A stretch of DNA of 25,481 nucleotides, taken from contig UQGS01000031.1 of the NCBI GenBank assembly GCA_900540685.1, positions 1-25,481 of the forward strand, written 5' to 3'. Under the pieces are notes generated by a model. It was not told where the DNA came from. It did not search any database and saw only the letters and a list, made by a program, of their open reading frames with translations. Each line of letters opens with the position of its first letter. Positions within the stretch are counted from its first letter, which is position 1. This document shows, in pieces, positions 15,817-23,440 of the stretch. This DNA comes from an uncultured Catenibacterium sp. Lineage in GTDB: Bacteria; Bacillota_I; Bacilli_A; Erysipelotrichales; Coprobacillaceae. A program made the position numbers and the translations under genes.

Positions 15817-16737
15817 TTATTTGTATTGATGTGATTTTCCAATAATATCAGTGATATTTTCAATACCCATTGCATCTAGTTCATCATTCATTTCCTGAAT
15901 AATACGAGGACATGCGTATGGATCAACTAAGTTGGCGCATCCTACCTGTACAGCACTTGCACCTGCAATCATCATTTCAATTGCATCTCTACCAGTAGAA
16001 ATACCACCCATACCAATCACTGGAATATTAACAGCCTGAGAAACCTGATAAACCATTCTTAAAGCGACTGGGAAGATAGCTGGTCCTGAATAACCACCTG
16101 TCTTATTCGCAATAATAGGCTTACCTGAACGGATATCAAAACGCATACCTACTAGAGTATTGATCATTGAGATACCATCAGCTCCTGCTTCTTCTACTGC
16201 TTTCGCAATTGCGACTATGTCAGTGACATTTGGAGATAGTTTGACATATAATGGTTTATTGATCACTGCCTTAACTGCACGAGTCACTTCTGCAGCCATA
16301 GCGGGATCAGTTCCCATTGCCATACCACCTGCATGCACATTAGGACAGCTGATATTTAATTCTAATGCCCCAATACAGTCTTCTTTTGTGAGTTTTGCAG
16401 CAGTCTGTACATAATCATCTACACAGCTTCCACCAATATTCGCAATAGCTTTACCTGAATAGACTTCTCTTAGTTTCACTAATTCAGTCTTGATGACTTC
16501 ATCAACACCTGGGTTCTGTAAACCAATCGCATTAAGTAAGCCTGAAGGTCCTTCCGCAATACGTGGAAGTGGGTTACCATAACGTGGTTCAAGAGTTGTA
16601 CCCTTTAAGCTCATAGAGCCTAATACATTAATATCATAGAACTTAGAAAATTCATAACCGAATCCAAAAGTACCACTTGCTGGAATAACAGGATTCTTCA
16701 TATCAAGTCCTGGTAGTTTTACAGATAAATTAGCCAT
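15817..16737 (-). CDS. pyrD: Dihydroorotate dehydrogenase B, catalytic subunit
   Basis: This FMN enzyme oxidises dihydroorotate to orotate in pyrimidine synthesis, passing electrons through PyrK to NAD+. The 306 aa match the class 1B subunit: NPVIPASGTFGFG near the start, GLQNPGVDE, the catalytic C131 in LNISCPNVHAGG (class 2 enzymes use Ser instead), and the phosphate-binding VIGMGGISTGRDA and AGASAVQVG. The ATG is 9 nt after GAGG and overlaps the end of pyrK by 8 nt, which fits translation coupling of the two subunits. It is the last gene of its operon. Confidence 0.96.
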   Translation of the reverse strand: MANLSVKLPGLDMKNPVIPASGTFGFGYEFSKFYDINVLGSMSLKGTTLEPRYGNPLPRIAEGPSGLLNAIGLQNPGVDEVIKTELVKLREVYSGKAIANIGGSCVDDYVQTAAKLTKEDCIGALELNISCPNVHAGGMAMGTDPAMAAEVTRAVKAVINKPLYVKLSPNVTDIVAIAKAVEEAGADGISMINTLVGMRFDIRSGKPIIANKTGGYSGPAIFPVALRMVYQVSQAVNIPVIGMGGISTGRDAIEMMIAGASAVQVGCANLVDPYACPRIIQEMNDELDAMGIENITDIIGKSHQYK

Positions 16738-17488
16738 TGATAATCACCTCATCTGAAGAAAGAACAGGTCCTTCTACACAAATTCTCTTATATGGTTTAG
16801 TTTTTACTTTACATGAACATCCCATGCAGGCACCAAAGCCGCATCCCATTCTTGCTTCAAAAGAAAGAGAACCGTTATCCGGGAAGTTCTTTACTAATGC
16901 ATCCAACATTGGTTCTGGACCACATGCATAGTAATGATCAAATGTTAGATTGTTTTCTTTAATGGCATCAATAACTGTACCCTTAGTACCACATGTGCCA
17001 TCCATTGTAGAAATATAAGTAGGACAAAGCTTCTTGAATTCTTCTTCATAGAAGACATCATAAGAACCATTGAATCCAAGTACTGCAGTGACTTTTACGC
17101 CCTTTGCGATCAGTCTTTTCGCAAGACCATACATAGGAGGTGTACCACTTCCCCCACCTACGACGATAACTTCATTATAATCAGTATCAATGAAACCATT
17201 ACCTAAACCAATTAATACATCTAGTTTTTCTCCTGGTTTCTTTTCTGAAAGAATCTTAGTTCCTTCACCTCTGATACGATAGATCAACTTAATATGTGTA
17301 TCATCATAATCTAAAATACTCATTGGTCTTCTTAGATATGGCTGAAGTGAGTCATTGATCTTAATATTGATGAACTGACCTGGTGCTGTAATAAAACGAG
17401 CGCCTTCTCCTTCAAGTTCCATTTCAAATAGACCAGGAATTAATTCTTTATTGTAGTTGATTGTAAGAAAATCCTGATAATTCTTCAT
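16730..17488 (-). CDS. pyrK: Dihydroorotate dehydrogenase B, electron transfer subunit
   Basis: PyrK carries FAD and a [2Fe-2S] cluster and links PyrD to NAD+. The 252-aa sequence contains the flavin motif LRRPMSI, a second flavin/NAD motif VVGGGSGTPPMYGLAKRL, the ferredoxin-reductase ACGPEPML, and the cluster ligands C216, C221, C224 and C237 in RMGCGFGACMGCSC...RIC. The first motif fixes the 1B type seen in pyrD. It starts 1 nt after pyrC, with GGAGGA within the pyrC stop region. Confidence 0.95.
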   Translation of the reverse strand: MKNYQDFLTINYNKELIPGLFEMELEGEGARFITAPGQFINIKINDSLQPYLRRPMSILDYDDTHIKLIYRIRGEGTKILSEKKPGEKLDVLIGLGNGFIDTDYNEVIVVGGGSGTPPMYGLAKRLIAKGVKVTAVLGFNGSYDVFYEEEFKKLCPTYISTMDGTCGTKGTVIDAIKENNLTFDHYYACGPEPMLDALVKNFPDNGSLSFEARMGCGFGACMGCSCKVKTKPYKRICVEGPVLSSDEVIING

Positions 17489-17489
17489 T

Positions 17490-18755
17490 TTATTCCTCCA
17501 CTAATAATTGTCCATCGACAATATTCATTATTAATTCACCTTTGACTTTCCATCCTAAGAAAGGTGTATTACATGCTTTAGATTTTAGGTCTTCTTCTTT
17601 GATTGTATATTCCTTATTTAAATCAAAGGCACATAGATCTGCTTTCATACCTTCTTCAATAGATGCATCTAGATTAAGTGTCTTAGCAGGTCCAGTAGTC
17701 AAGCAATCAAGCACTGTTTCTAGCTTAATGAGACCTTCTTCTACAATATATGTATAGATCAATGGGAAGGCATGCTGTAAACCGATAATTCCAAATGGTG
17801 CTTTATCAATTGGTTTACTCTTTTCATCTCTTGCATGAGGTGCATGGTCTGTCGCAATGACAGTAATAACACCATCATTGACTGCTTTGATGATTGCTTC
17901 ACGGTCTTCTTTTGTACGAAGAGGCGGATTCATCTTATAGTTAGGATGACAATCCTGGATGTTATCTTCTGTTAAGATTAAATGATGAGGTGATGTTTCA
18001 CCACTCACTCTTTCACCACGAGCACGACTTGCCCCAAGAAGTGCGACTGTTTCTTTTGTAGAAATATGACAGATATGATATCTATTGTGGATCTGATCTA
18101 CAAGCTGTAAATCACGATCTACCTGCTTATATTCACTTGCACTATTGATACCAACTAAGCCATGTTCTTTCGCATAATGCCCTTCATGAATACATCCACC
18201 ATGTAATTCTGATTCATCTTCACAATGAGCGACAATGATTGAATCAAGTGCTTTAGCACGTGTCATCGCTTCTTTCATTCTCTCATCTTTTTGAACACCT
18301 TTACCATCATCTGAGAATCCAAGAACGATTGGCTGTTTAATATTTTCTTCCATATCAACAACCTTCTGACCCTTTAATTCTTCTGTGATGGCACTATAAG
18401 TATATGTTTTAACCTGTGCATCCTTTTCACAGCGTTTTGTGAAATCTTCAATTGTTTCCTTATCATCCATACAAGGTAATGTATTGGCCATTGCGACAAT
18501 AGTACCATATCCACCATAAAGTGCTGATGCACTACCAGTAGAAATAGTTTCTTTATGTTCAAAGCCAGGTTCACGAAGATGTGTATGGATATCAATAAAG
18601 TTATGAGATAAAAGTGCTCCATGAAGATCAATCACTTTATCTGCTTCTTCATTACATGCACCAATCTTAATGATGATGCCATCTTCAATCAATACATCTG
18701 TATCGCTGAATGCTTCATGACGATACAAATGTGCATTCTTTAATAATAAACGCAT
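17490..18755 (-). CDS. pyrC: Dihydroorotase, class I
   Basis: This zinc enzyme interconverts carbamoyl-aspartate and dihydroorotate. The 421-aa protein has the metal ligands H57 and H59 in FIDIHTHLREPGFEHKE, then AHCEDES, CHISTKE and the catalytic Asp in IATDHAPH. The length and the PGFEHKE motif match the class I Gram-positive type, where an Asp rather than a carboxylated Lys bridges the metals. The ribosome-binding site AGGGGG lies in the last codons of coaD, 3 nt away. No pyrB, carAB, pyrE or pyrF is found in the window, so the rest of the pathway must be elsewhere or absent. Confidence 0.96.
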   Translation of the reverse strand: MRLLLKNAHLYRHEAFSDTDVLIEDGIIIKIGACNEEADKVIDLHGALLSHNFIDIHTHLREPGFEHKETISTGSASALYGGYGTIVAMANTLPCMDDKETIEDFTKRCEKDAQVKTYTYSAITEELKGQKVVDMEENIKQPIVLGFSDDGKGVQKDERMKEAMTRAKALDSIIVAHCEDESELHGGCIHEGHYAKEHGLVGINSASEYKQVDRDLQLVDQIHNRYHICHISTKETVALLGASRARGERVSGETSPHHLILTEDNIQDCHPNYKMNPPLRTKEDREAIIKAVNDGVITVIATDHAPHARDEKSKPIDKAPFGIIGLQHAFPLIYTYIVEEGLIKLETVLDCLTTGPAKTLNLDASIEEGMKADLCAFDLNKEYTIKEEDLKSKACNTPFLGWKVKGELIMNIVDGQLLVEE

Positions 18756-18758
18756 AAT

Positions 18759-19238
18759 CTACCCCCTGTATTTTTCTATTAATTTTTCTTCCACGCATGC
18801 TGGTACAAGACCTTCAACACTATGATTATGAGAGACGATTTCCTTCACAAATGATGAAGAGACAAATGTATAAGCAAGTCGAGTCATTAAGAAGACTGTT
18901 TCAATGCCTTCATCTAAATACTGGTTTGTAAAGCACATCAAAGACTCATAGTTATAGTCTTCTGTTGCACGTAAACCACGTACTAATACCTGTGCTCCCA
19001 CTTCCCTTGCATACTCTACAGCAAGTGCACTGCTTTCGTCAATGACAACATTAGGAAACTGTTTTGTGGCTTCTCTCAACATTTCCATACGTTCCTCTAC
19101 AGAAAATAAGCATGTCTTATGTGGATTAATAAAAATAGTCACATAAAGCACATCATACATCTTAGAGGCACGTTCAATAATATCAAGATGCCCATTTGTG
19201 ACAGGATCAAACGTTCCTGTATATACTGCCTTTATCAA
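18759..19238 (-). CDS. coaD: Pantetheine-phosphate adenylyltransferase
   Basis: This enzyme joins AMP to 4'-phosphopantetheine, the fourth step of coenzyme A synthesis. The 159 aa show the nucleotidyltransferase core: YTGTFDPVTNGHLDII with the TxGH motif at 14-17, VLVRGLRATEDYNYE, and the later VSSSFVKEIV. The start codon is TTG, with AGGAGG 7 nt before it and inside the rsmD end; no ATG exists nearby, so the TTG looks genuine and may limit yield. The rsmD-coaD order equals ylbH-coaD in Bacillus. Confidence 0.95.
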   Translation of the reverse strand: MIKAVYTGTFDPVTNGHLDIIERASKMYDVLYVTIFINPHKTCLFSVEERMEMLREATKQFPNVVIDESSALAVEYAREVGAQVLVRGLRATEDYNYESLMCFTNQYLDEGIETVFLMTRLAYTFVSSSFVKEIVSHNHSVEGLVPACVEEKLIEKYRG

Positions 19239-19240
19239 AA

Positions 19241-19792
19241 TTAAGCCTCCTCATATTTCACAATCTGTAGACATGTGATGCCATAATTGTTTTCTTTAAT
19301 AAGTCTAAATGGTGCTTCATATTCAAGTTTTTCTTCAACTAAGTCTTCTATCACAAGAATACATCCATCCATCAAGTTTCCATTATCCTTAAGTGTATGA
19401 ATAATATCATTATTGATTTTCATACCATAAGGTGGATCTAATAACACAAGACTGAACTGAACACCTTCATCCTTGAAAGTTCCTAAAGCCTTACGATAAT
19501 CAGCTTTCATCACATGCGCATTTGTGATCTTTAAATTATTAATGTTTTCTCTAATCACTTGAAATGCCTTATATTGTTTATCTACTGCATAAAGTTCATC
19601 CATTCCTCTACTTAATGCCTCTATGCCAAGTCCTCCACTTCCTGCAAATAAATCAAGACAGATTCCCCCATCAAAATAAGGACCAATCATATTAAAGAGA
19701 TTCTCTTTATTCTTGTCAGTTGTAGGACGAGTCAGCTTTGTAGGCACAGCCTTAAGTTGTCTACTTCTATATTTACCTGCTATAACGCGCAT
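19241..19792 (-). CDS. rsmD: 16S rRNA (guanine966-N2)-methyltransferase
   Basis: RsmD methylates G966 of 16S rRNA late in 30S assembly. The chosen form has 183 aa beginning MRVIAGKYRSRQL, the standard N-terminus of the family. The SAM-binding motif is LDLFAGSGG (46-54) and the amino-methyltransferase motif is DPPYG (119-123). The longer frame adds 23 residues with no homology signal and would lie within the upstream gene. The chosen ATG lies 20 nt inside the ylbF-like gene, so the two probably are translation-coupled. A GGAAGAAG ribosome-binding site is weaker than its neighbours'. Confidence 0.93.
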   Translation of the reverse strand: MRVIAGKYRSRQLKAVPTKLTRPTTDKNKENLFNMIGPYFDGGICLDLFAGSGGLGIEALSRGMDELYAVDKQYKAFQVIRENINNLKITNAHVMKADYRKALGTFKDEGVQFSLVLLDPPYGMKINNDIIHTLKDNGNLMDGCILVIEDLVEEKLEYEAPFRLIKENNYGITCLQIVKYEEA

Positions 19793-20144
19793 AACTTCTT
19801 CCAATCCTTCCCTTTGCGAGTTCATCACTGATATCATCAAAGACAATATCCGTGATTTCATCTAACATCGTATTGAGTTCACTATAAGCTTCTAAATATG
19901 CACACATTTCTGGCAGACTATAGAGTTCTCTTCTAATTTCAGTGATACGTTCCTGTATATGAGATGTATCACAATAGTTGCCAAAACGTGCTAAATCTTC
20001 TTTTTCCTGTGTCAAACGATTCATTTCATGCATGAGAGACTGTACCTCCGGTAACTCAAATACCTTTGAAGAAGAGTGATAACTCTTAAAACAGTCTTCT
20101 TCTTGAATTGCATCTATGAGTTCTTTGATTGAGTCATACATCAT
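19773..20144 (-). CDS. ylbF: YlbF/YmcA family protein (RicF-like)
   Basis: A 123-aa, mostly helical protein of the YlbF/YmcA family, seen from VFELPEVQSLMHEMNRLTQEKEDLA and the pattern of long amphipathic helices, and supported by its place before rsmD and coaD, as in Bacillus (ylbF-ylbG-ylbH-coaD). In Bacillus YlbF joins YmcA and YaaT in a complex that guides RNase Y to operon mRNAs. The sequence here is short: it lacks the Cys-rich tail that I recall as holding cluster ligands in YlbF, having only C18, C58 and C82. Its ATG lies within the ftsW stop (4-nt overlap). The family is likely; the RNase Y role is inference. Confidence 0.75.
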   Translation of the reverse strand: MMYDSIKELIDAIQEEDCFKSYHSSSKVFELPEVQSLMHEMNRLTQEKEDLARFGNYCDTSHIQERITEIRRELYSLPEMCAYLEAYSELNTMLDEITDIVFDDISDELAKGRIGRSYARYSR

Positions 20145-21367
20145 AATGATTTCTCAACAGTCTCCTGCTTCTTCTCACGATTATATTTCGCAATAATCGC
20201 CTGAGCGATACCAACACAAGTTAAAGCCATTAAGGTAGATGTACCACCTGCACTGATCAATAATAGAGGGACACCAGTCATTGGAATAAGACCAGATACA
20301 CCACCTATATTAACCATCAAGTGAACAAAGAAATAGCTTGCGATACCAACAAGAGTCAACTTATCTCTTGTTTCCTTCATTTTAAAGGCATATCTAAATA
20401 GTCTATAGATAATAATAAAATAAGGAATAAAGAAAGCGGCAAAGCCTACTAATCCTAGTTCTTCTACAATGATTGCAGAAATGAAGTCATTCTGTGCTTC
20501 AGGGATATAACCGAATTTCATAATAGAGTTCCCAAAGCCTCGACCAATCAAACCACCATTTGTATAGCCCACAAAGCCATTGATGATCTGATAGTTGGAT
20601 CCATAGATATCTTCTAAAGGATTCAGCCATGAAGCAATACGTGCCATCTGGTGACTCTTTAAGAAGCGGCTATGGAACATGATAAAGATTAGAATGATAA
20701 AAAAGACAAGGAATAAACCTATAATCTTAAATGGACGATAGTATGGAGATGGTGTCGCAAAGAAGATACAGGCAGACATGATGAGTAAAATCAAGCCACT
20801 TCCCATATCCTTCTGTACCTTCCAGCAAATCAAGAATGCGAATAATACAAGAAATGCAGGAAAGACAACACAGATCAAACCCTTACGATAAACAAGCTTC
20901 TTTCGCTTTTCTGGTGATATACGGTTAGAGATACGTATCTGATCTGGTAAGACTCCAAATATATAGCTTAATAATATAATCAAAACAACCTTCATGATTT
21001 CAACTGGCTGAACAGTAAATGGACCAACCTTGATCCAGGCATGAGAGTTGTTGATTTTCCACATCAGACATGCAATCATCAAGATGATACATAGCACATA
21101 AGATGTGAGCATCAATGTTTCACTCATACGACGCGTCTTATAGGCACGAGCAAAAAAGAACATCGAAATGAGTCCTAGAAAAACAAAGACACACTGCTTC
21201 AATAAATTGATTGTTGCATAATTAGAACCTTCACTTGCAGACATACCAACAGACGCATCACCAATCATGACAATTCCAAATAATGCAAGAAAAATCGTAC
21301 AGGCATAGATGGTTTTATCTGTACCAGTACGCTTAAACATCATCTGTGTCTTCTTGATGAAGTTCAT
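20141..21367 (-). CDS. ftsW: FtsW/RodA/SpoVE family peptidoglycan polymerase
   Basis: A SEDS glycosyltransferase that polymerises lipid II into glycan strands, working with a class B penicillin-binding protein. The 408-aa protein has about ten membrane segments, the conserved AWIKVGPFTVQPVEIMK loop, the catalytic D187 in QKDMGSGL, and the late GGxxGRGFGNS and PEAQNDFISAIIVEELG motifs. FtsW (septal) is preferred over RodA (lateral wall) because of general similarity and the missing mre genes, but the two are hard to separate by eye. Its start overlaps the UPF0223 stop by 4 nt, and its stop overlaps the ylbF-like start by 4 nt. Confidence 0.85.
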   Translation of the reverse strand: MNFIKKTQMMFKRTGTDKTIYACTIFLALFGIVMIGDASVGMSASEGSNYATINLLKQCVFVFLGLISMFFFARAYKTRRMSETLMLTSYVLCIILMIACLMWKINNSHAWIKVGPFTVQPVEIMKVVLIILLSYIFGVLPDQIRISNRISPEKRKKLVYRKGLICVVFPAFLVLFAFLICWKVQKDMGSGLILLIMSACIFFATPSPYYRPFKIIGLFLVFFIILIFIMFHSRFLKSHQMARIASWLNPLEDIYGSNYQIINGFVGYTNGGLIGRGFGNSIMKFGYIPEAQNDFISAIIVEELGLVGFAAFFIPYFIIIYRLFRYAFKMKETRDKLTLVGIASYFFVHLMVNIGGVSGLIPMTGVPLLLISAGGTSTLMALTCVGIAQAIIAKYNREKKQETVEKSL

Positions 21368-21621
21368 AGTTTAACCCACTCTTCTTCCTTTGCACACTTA
21401 AATACTTTATAAATAGAATAGCCAGAAGCTTCTTCAAAAGCTTTATCTAACTGCTTCTGTAATGCTTTAGAGTCTGCAATAGATGTAAAAGCACGGTAGT
21501 GTTCCATGAATTCTTTAGAACTGATTCCTTCTTCATAAGCCTTTTCTACTGCATTATATAACCCAATGACATCAATGATTTCTTCTGTTGACCAATCTGG
21601 ATCTAATGGATAATCATACAT
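21364..21621 (-). CDS. UPF0223 family protein (YktA-like)
   Basis: The 85-aa sequence matches the UPF0223 family: YPLDPDWSTEEIIDVIGLYNAVEKAYE near the start, KALQKQLDKAFEEASGYSIYKVFK near the end. The family is small, cytoplasmic and of unknown function; Bacillus YktA belongs to it. AGGAGG lies 8 nt before the ATG. It is the first gene of the operon that continues with ftsW, 108 nt from the divergent def gene. Confidence 0.9.
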   Translation of the reverse strand: MYDYPLDPDWSTEEIIDVIGLYNAVEKAYEEGISSKEFMEHYRAFTSIADSKALQKQLDKAFEEASGYSIYKVFKCAKEEEWVKL

Positions 21622-21647
21622 ATTAAATACCTCCTAAGTTAAGAAAT

Positions 21648-21653
21648 ATTATA
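21648..21653 (-). promoter_or_regulatory. -10 box of the eight-gene operon
   Basis: A perfect TATAAT on the minus strand, 26 nt before the first start codon of the operon. The -35 position (near TTTTCT) is poor. It is back to back with the def promoter. Confidence 0.55.
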
Positions 21654-21690
21654 CATGAAATAGGGCTAAAAGAAAATAGGGTATACATAA

Positions 21691-21719
21691 TTGGAAAAAG
21701 CGAAGGAGTCTGTTATAAT
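21691..21719 (+). promoter_or_regulatory. Promoter of def
   Basis: TTGGAA (21691-21696), a 17-nt spacer and TATAAT (21714-21719) preceded by TG-T, so both -35 and extended -10 are present. The predicted leader is only about 15 nt. That argues for the ATG at 21741 and against the GTG at 21729. Confidence 0.85.
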
Positions 21720-21740
21720 GACAAAGAGGTGAAACGAAGT

Positions 21741-22310
21741 ATGTTAAGCATGAAAAATGTAATTGATGATAAAAATCCTGTAATTCGTGAGAAATCTAAA
21801 GAAGTGGCTTTACCATTAAGTGATGAAGACCGTCATACTTTAATGGAAATGTATCAGTATCTTGTAGATTCTCAGGATGAAGAAAAGGCAGAAAAGTATG
21901 ATTTAAGACCAGGTGTTGGTATTGCAGCTATTCAGATTGGTATTCCAAAAAGAATGTGTGCTATCTATATTCCTTCTGTGGATGAAGAAGGCAATATTGT
22001 GAAATGTGATCAGTGGGCACTTGTGAATCCACGTATTGTATCTAATGCAGTCAAGGTGGCTTATTTAAAGAATGGTGAAGGATGCTTGTCTGTTCCTGAA
22101 GATCAGCCTGGTATTGTACCTAGAAGTGCTAAAGTAACTGTAAAAGGATATGATGCTTTAACAGATCAGGAAGTGACTATTGTCGCAAGAGGCTTTACAG
22201 CTATCTGCTTACAGCATGAATTAGATCATTTTGATGGTGTTCTTTATTATGATCATTTCAATAAAGAAGATCCTAAAGCACCTATTCCAAATGCGATGGT
22301 GATTGAATAA
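21741..22310 (+). CDS. def: Peptide deformylase, type 2
   Basis: This metalloenzyme removes the formyl group from the N-terminal Met of new proteins. The 189-aa protein has the three PDF motifs: GVGIAAIQIG (58-67), EGCLS with metal ligand C115, and QHELDHFDG with ligands H159 and H163 and catalytic E160. The length and the inserted loops (for example the acidic segment around 43-55) fit the Gram-positive type 2 class. The start is the ATG 8 nt after AGAGGTGA. It is a monocistronic plus-strand gene with a strong promoter and terminator. Confidence 0.96.
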   Translation: MLSMKNVIDDKNPVIREKSKEVALPLSDEDRHTLMEMYQYLVDSQDEEKAEKYDLRPGVGIAAIQIGIPKRMCAIYIPSVDEEGNIVKCDQWALVNPRIVSNAVKVAYLKNGEGCLSVPEDQPGIVPRSAKVTVKGYDALTDQEVTIVARGFTAICLQHELDHFDGVLYYDHFNKEDPKAPIPNAMVIE

Positions 22311-22334
22311 TACTCCTTAGGGAGTATTTTTTTT
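22309..22334 (+). terminator. Terminator of def
   Basis: The 8-bp stem AATACTCC/GGAGTATT with a TTAG loop is followed by a run of eight T residues. The stem overlaps the TAA stop codon of def by two bases. Confidence 0.9.
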
Positions 22335-22340
22335 GCATCA

Positions 22341-22362
22341 AAAAAGACAGCTTTTAGCTGTC
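22341..22362 (-). terminator. Terminator of the DprA-like/rhomboid/flavodoxin unit
   Basis: The 7-bp stem GACAGCT/AGCTGTC with an AAA loop, followed by TTTTTT on the minus strand. It overlaps the TGA stop of the flavodoxin-like gene by two bases and faces the def terminator only 6 nt away. Confidence 0.85.
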
Positions 22363-22786
22363 AATAATAATCTCTGCATATGTTGATCATGTCATCTATA
22401 TAGACGATGCCACCATTGATTGCATTATCAGATAAATGACAATTAAGTTCTATAGGCAGCTTGCAACAATATTGTTCACGCATAAGAGGAAGATCCTGCT
22501 TCATACATAAATCAGACATATCATCAAGTGCCTTGGAAGAGAACATGAATGTAGAAAATAAGGCAATATTTTTCACATAGTGACGATCAAGACCCTTGAT
22601 GAACTGTTCTACTTCTTTAGGTTTACCAAAACAGGGACAATCAAAGCCTAAAACAAGCAGATCAACATGGGCATGGAAATCGAAGTCCTGAAATGGAATT
22701 GCCTGTGTTCTTGCAGCTTTAGCCATCTGTGTTGCAAGTTTTTCTGCATATTTACTTGTATGACTGTAGACAATCGCAATATTCAT
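22361..22786 (-). CDS. Flavodoxin-like protein
   Basis: The 141-aa protein has a flavodoxin-like fold pattern: strand MNIAIVYSHTSKYAEKLA, whose SHTSKYA would be the FMN phosphate loop, then VDLLVLGFDCPCFGKP, then NIALFSTFMFSS. The substrate and partner are unknown. Its Cys content is high (DCPCFG, DLCMKQ, QYCCK). It follows the rhomboid gene by 33 nt, has GAGGTG 6 nt before ATG, and ends in a terminator. Possible roles are electron transfer or a regulatory domain; the sequence does not decide. Confidence 0.7.
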   Translation of the reverse strand: MNIAIVYSHTSKYAEKLATQMAKAARTQAIPFQDFDFHAHVDLLVLGFDCPCFGKPKEVEQFIKGLDRHYVKNIALFSTFMFSSKALDDMSDLCMKQDLPLMREQYCCKLPIELNCHLSDNAINGGIVYIDDMINICRDYY

Positions 22787-22819
22787 AGACTCACCTCGTG
22801 AATTTAGTATATCAAGACA

Positions 22820-23440
22820 TTATGAACTATAGAAGAACTTCTGTCTTTTTCTTTTATTTATATAAAGAATAATATAAGTAGAGACAAATCCACCTATCAA
22901 ACCACTCACATGACCGGATAAAGAAATAGTAGGTACAACAAAAGAAATAAATAACATAAGTAAGACATTCATTCCTAAGCTTCTCGCGATATCACGAAGC
23001 TCAGTAGGATAGAATAAATAAAGTGCACCAATCGCACCGATGATTCCAAAGATGACACCACTTACCCCACCACTTACTGTATGAGCACCTGTCCCTGTTA
23101 ACAGATATGCAATATAAGGGAGTCCTGTAGTAGAGAGCATGGATGATAGTATGACGATGATATACTTTTTAGAACCCATGAGATATTCTACAAAACAGCT
23201 CAGATCATATAAGGAGTAACAGTTCACCACAATATGCATCAATCCAAAATGTATAAAGTTAGCAGTAATCAGACGATAGTATTGATGAGTGACCTGTACA
23301 TAATAAGGGTTGAATCCCCCTGCTGCTAAGCCCTGCATTGCATTCATATCAATACTATATAATAAAGTAGTACCAATATAAGTAATGATGCATAATGCAA
23401 GTAGTGTATAAGTAACAGGATATTTTTTTATTTTATTCAT
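22820..23440 (-). CDS. Rhomboid family intramembrane serine protease
   Basis: Rhomboids cleave single-pass membrane proteins within or near the membrane. The 206-aa protein has about six membrane segments. The catalytic Ser is S127 in the GVSG motif of SGGVSGVIFGIIGA, and the catalytic His is H177 in LSGHVSGLIGG. The RLITANFIHFGLMHIVVN segment with its HxxxxHxxxN pattern is also typical. It has no extra soluble domain. The start was set at the ATG after GAGG; it overlaps the stop of the DprA-like gene by 8 nt. The substrate is unknown. Confidence 0.92.
   Translation of the reverse strand: MNKIKKYPVTYTLLALCIITYIGTTLLYSIDMNAMQGLAAGGFNPYYVQVTHQYYRLITANFIHFGLMHIVVNCYSLYDLSCFVEYLMGSKKYIIVILSSMLSTTGLPYIAYLLTGTGAHTVSGGVSGVIFGIIGAIGALYLFYPTELRDIARSLGMNVLLMLFISFVVPTISLSGHVSGLIGGFVSTYIILYINKRKRQKFFYSS

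Noticed and set aside
18756..18800. PyrR-type attenuator or uracil-responsive leader before pyrC
   Set aside because: pyrC starts 3 nt after coaD, so there is no leader, and no hairpin pair is visible.
21622..21740. Riboswitch between def and the UPF0223 operon
   Set aside because: Only about 120 bases hold two back-to-back promoters with leaders of roughly 15-20 nt, too short for a riboswitch.
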